Part shown: in pieces, positions 21,633-24,778 of the stretch | How positions within the stretch are numbered: the stretch's first letter is position 1 | Layout: each line of letters begins with the position of its first letter | Assembly: GCA_905397405.1 (NCBI GenBank) | Contig: CAJPVJ010000458.1 | Location: forward strand, 1-24,778 | Length of the DNA: 24,778 nucleotides | Reading direction: 5' to 3' | DNA from: Oppiella nova | Taxonomy: Eukaryota; Arthropoda; Arachnida; Sarcoptiformes; Oppiidae | Notes under the pieces: model-generated | What the model was told of the DNA's origin: nothing | Databases searched by the model: none | The model's input: the letters and a program-made list of their open reading frames with translations, nothing else | Made by a program: the position numbers and the translations under genes

Positions 21633-22034
21633 GTTAAGAGATATATAAGTTACTTAAGTTAAGGCTCGATATACATCAGTTATCAAGTTACTCTTATATT
21701 CTCCAGTCTCTCTCCCATTCACTTTTATCTCTCACTCGTCTCTCCCTTCTCTCTCTCACTCCAGAGAGGGAAGAGAGAGTCAAATGAACGGTAAGTTCTG
21801 AGTGAGGAGTAAGTTCGTTTGAGAGCCAATTCGGTATTTGGTAACATACCTCAGTATGTGATCTTATAGCAACAAAACGCTCTCTTATTCTACTTTTAAG
21901 TTAGTGTTTATAGCATATGATCGTTAATGGTTTGCAATGTTTAGTAACAGTATTAGACTTGAGAGCAATGTCTGTCCATTGCATCTAATGATAGAATGCA
22001 AAGCAGAGCTAACTTTTAACTTAGATTACAATGA
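21633..22034. other. Intergenic stretch with pyrimidine-rich segment
   Basis: A CT-rich then GA-rich stretch at about 21700-21780 gives a loose foldback (CTCTCCC... against GGGAAGAGAG). Nothing coding is evident. Confidence 0.5.
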
Positions 22035-22232
22035 AGTGCAACCAATACTACTGGCGGTAACTGTACAGCACTGGGAGCACCACCAGTACCTCTAGTAGGT
22101 GTACTAATACTAATATCGCGAAGAGGACTACATGAGTTTGTGATCGGCATGTATGTCACCGACACGCCGTCACCTACAGTTAACTGTCGTCTCTCTGTAT
22201 TTACAATCGGTGCTGACGGTCACGAAGATTAT
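22035..22232 (+). other. Coding-like open frame of unknown identity, upstream of the tandem repeat
   Basis: This 66-codon stretch has no stop, bounded by TGA (22032-22034) and TAG (22233-22235). Its composition is unlike the AT-rich surroundings, with balanced Gly, Pro, Thr, Asp and Arg (for example APPVPLVGV, MYVTDTPSPTVNC, TIGADGHEDY). The only internal ATG gives a short product. I do not recognise a family. It could be an exon of an unseen gene, a decayed coding fragment or a chance frame in a GC-richer block. An overlapping 63-codon frame starting at 22153 reads into copy 1 and looks less protein-like. Confidence 0.25.
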
Positions 22233-22344
22233 TAGAGATAAGAATATATTTATATCGGTGTTACTGTTGTGTCCCGGGGCACTTCCGCCCAACCTGTTAG
22301 TGGCCGATGCATACGATTACCGAAAATGTCATCTCAAGAAATGA
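22225..22344 (+). repeat. Tandem 120-bp direct repeat, copy 1
   Basis: Identical over 120 bp to 22353-22472; the two copies are separated by 8 bp (GCCAGTGC), period 128. Identity stops sharply on both sides. The unit has an AT-rich first third and a GC-rich coding-like remainder. A perfect copy implies a recent duplication or an assembly artefact. Confidence 0.97.
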
Positions 22345-22352
22345 GCCAGTGC

Positions 22353-22472
22353 AAGATTATTAGAGATAAGAATATATTTATATCGGTGTTACTGTTGTGT
22401 CCCGGGGCACTTCCGCCCAACCTGTTAGTGGCCGATGCATACGATTACCGAAAATGTCATCTCAAGAAATGA
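22353..22472 (+). repeat. Tandem 120-bp direct repeat, copy 2
   Basis: Identical to 22225-22344. Because the period (128) is not a multiple of 3, the duplication shifts the reading frame. Copy 2, rather than copy 1, continues into the coding-like tail at 22473-22528. Confidence 0.97.
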
Positions 22473-22531
22473 ACAAAAAATATCTGTACGACAGGAAAGG
22501 GAAGGTCGAGAGTCGACCCCTTTTTGATTAA
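22370..22531 (+). other. Coding-like open frame with basic tail, ending in TAA
   Basis: This is a 53-codon open stretch after a TAA at 22367-22369, ending at TAA 22529-22531. It reads through GC-rich repeat copy 2 (SRGTSAQPVSGRC, RLPKMSSQE) into a unique charged tail (NKKYLYDRKGKVESRPLFD). An internal ATG at 22454-22456 would give a 25-residue peptide. In copy 1 the corresponding frame matches the frame of 22035-22232 but is separated from it by two stops. This may be a terminal-exon remnant or a pseudogene; no family is recognised. Confidence 0.25.
22504..22525 (+). other. Short perfect hairpin followed by five T residues
   Basis: GGTCGA, GAG, TCGACC (22504-22518) forms a perfect 6-bp stem with a 3-nt loop, followed by CC and TTTTT. 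The shape recalls a pol III or intrinsic-type end, but no A/B box or cloverleaf precedes it. It lies inside the basic-tail frame above, so it may simply be sequence content. Confidence 0.2.
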
Positions 22532-24778
22532 CAGAGTAATAGAGTAGAGCTTTAATGCCCTTTGGCTGAGGAAGCGTTTGATGGCTCTCAAGATATAACA
22601 ATCTCTATGTATGTAATGATAACTTTGATGCCATCCTTAAAAAGAGCACAAAATTACAATTAAATCACATGAGAATAGGCTTCACAGTTGAGGCCCAGTA
22701 TGTGACAGCACTCCATACGATAGCATCGTAACCCGTTATTTGTCGCCATTTCCACAACAATTACTTTTATCCAAACTTTTATAACAGCATTCAAATTAGA
22801 AATTAAATTCTTATTAAACATAATAAATCAGATTAACTACCGGTGCGTTGATTACAGAATTAGTTCTTCCAGAAAAGCTAATTTCATTTTAAACTTCTTT
22901 TTCTATAAGTAATTTAAATATATTTTCCAAAAATTATTGTTTATTTTTATACATTTTATAAGATTGTATCAGAAATTAGTGCGTTTTTAGTGAGTTTTCC
23001 CTGTAAGAATAGTGTAAAAACAAAATAATAATTTTTTTATTTAATTTAATGTTTTTATTTATGAGTTTAAAAGTTTTGGTTTAAGGATTTGATGCATTTC
23101 TAGCATGAATTAAGTGTATTCTGAATGCAACACAACTGCATGTGTTGTGTATTTCGAGTACAGCATACAGTCAGTGAAGCATAGGATCCGAGTGTTGGGT
23201 CTGTTGGTTGGGCTCACATGCAGTCTCAGCACAACTGGTGAGAAACAGTTGGCTATTCATTGTGTGAGCGAAACCTGAATTTCAGTTTTCAGTGACTTTT
23301 TTGCAAAATTTATTGTATCATAAGATTGTAATAATACGTCACCAGAGCAATGATAACTTATGAGACACTAAAGTATAGCCCAAATACAGTGACAACGAGT
23401 GACACAACCGATTGTCCCGAATGGCGATAGTTTGATGTATCTGTGAGCCAGCGCTGGTATGTTGTGGGCACAGGTTGTAGAGCACAGGTAGAGAGCACTG
23501 GTAGAGGACAATGCACTGCACTGTCCACTGTAGCGGAAATGGGACTCGTTTTGAACAAAATAATGCAAATATAATTCTCAGATATGATGTGCTTTAGGTA
23601 TGTCCTCAACACTACATCACGATATGCTGTGTAAGAGTCAGTTGAGGACACATTTGCCCAAAATTATCATTCAGTGCCCACTCTATGATAAAAGCAGTAT
23701 ATTTTTCAACCAATTGAAGCCAAACATACCATTCATACAGAATATTAAATGAATCTCTTTTTCCTTTATTTTAATGTCATATAAAACAATATTTGTTACA
23801 AATATAGAGTCATATAACAAAGTTTCGGATTTTTTTATGAATCTAAATGAAACCACAACTAATTGTGTGAATATATTTTTGACACTTATTTAAATATTTT
23901 TAATAGCAATGTTTGCATTATTTTCAAACTGTTTTTCATACTATTAAATTTAAATCAAAAATATTTACTACATTTTTAATGCTATTTAAAAAGCCATTTT
24001 CTAAATTCATTTTAATGTCTATAAACTGACGTCAAAAAAGCAAAATAAAGATTTTTATATTAACTTTTAAAATAATTTAAAGTCAAAAGATTCTCGATTG
24101 GCATTCAATACAATTATCTCTTTAGGATTTGCTAAAAATATTCAAAAAGTAGGCGTAAAAGTTTGGATTCTGTGGATGTAATTAGCTTTCAATATATGTT
24201 ATATTATCTCCTAATTGGGACTATTTTTGTAAAATTGAAACTAATGTGAAATACGAGACTAAATGATCGGAATTATATTATGACATAAAGTGAAAATAAT
24301 ATGAAAGCAAAATCATAACCGCTTTACTGTACACTCGGTCTCTATTTCAGTGGCTCTTCTCTAATGTTCTCAATGTTATAATACGAGACAACTATTGATA
24401 GAAATATTCTTTTGAATCCAACAAAAGAAATCATATTTATATGGTATATGTAATGCACAAAACCATATAAACTTCCTTTCATTGTAAACGTTCTCAAATT
24501 GAATGTCATTTGTCGTCAAATTTGTTAGCAATATATGCCATAAACAAGCATTCAGTCAATTATGTATTATATTCCATACAGTGATGACAAATAGGCTATA
24601 GCTTTAAGAAAGTCATACAAAAGTCTAATTTTCAGTATTTTTTCTCATAAGTTAACAAAATATAGCCAACAAATACTATAGCTTTGACTAACTGTAAGAT
24701 TAGAAGTGTTGTACTGTATTTGTTATGTATTACAGTTGGTCTCATAAGAATAAATATTTGCATAACTGTCCAATTTTT
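22532..24778. other. Right-edge intergenic DNA, no recognisable gene
   Basis: Mostly AT-rich. A GC-richer stretch at about 23390-23540 contains the palindrome CCAGCGCTGG (about 23450) and CAGG/CACTG words. Three overlapping minus frames (23339-23651) are mutual shadows without a domain. Confidence 0.6.

Noticed and set aside
22480-22530. tRNA or pol III gene suggested by a hairpin and T-run
   Set aside because: No A box, B box or cloverleaf; the hairpin is only 6 bp.
1-24778. CRISPR arrays, operons, ribosome binding sites
   Set aside because: The window is clearly eukaryotic (spliced homeobox gene); no spaced direct repeats were found.

Overview
This is a eukaryotic, AT-rich window dominated by non-coding DNA. 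It contains one clearly recognisable gene, an arthropod Distal-less (Dll/Dlx-class) homeobox gene on the minus strand. The organism is an animal, most probably an arthropod. The homeodomain and flanks are Dll-type, the introns are modest (about 1.5 and 5.2 kb), and the surrounding DNA is AT-rich and studded with (GA)n/(CT)n microsatellites. A chelicerate or mite is my guess from gene size and style, but the sequence alone does not prove it.

Dll runs right to left. A candidate promoter lies near 16161-16184 (CCAAT box, then a TATA-like box). An inferred leader with several upstream ATGs follows, then coding exon 1 (15812-15491, N-terminal domain), intron 1 (15490-13957), exon 2 (13956-13775, most of the homeodomain), intron 2 (13774-8581) and exon 3 (8580-8140, recognition helix and C-terminal domain to the stop). 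Candidate poly(A) signals lie at 8096-8101, 7757-7762 and 7711-7720. The joined product is 314 residues from the preferred ATG. Phases agree at both junctions, and intron 2 splits the homeodomain between positions 44 and 45, the classical Dlx intron position.

Left of the gene (1-7700) is AT-rich downstream DNA without a supportable gene. It holds GA microsatellites and a perfect 55-bp inverted repeat (3114-3168 / 3327-3381). Intron 2 contains a perfect 118-bp inverted repeat (9243-9360 / 9892-10009) whose arms end inward in (CT)n/(GA)n. Upstream of the gene (16200-24778) are a 9-bp minisatellite (16342-16412), several small GC-richer blocks, two short coding-like open frames (about 21510-21632 and 22035-22528) that I cannot assign to a family, and a perfect 120-bp tandem duplication (22225-22344 / 22353-22472).

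I see no tRNA or rRNA gene, no CRISPR array, no complete transposon and no viral gene. The most notable unexplained structures are the two perfect inverted repeats bounded by GA/CT tracts and the coding-like duplicated segment near 22.2-22.5 kb.
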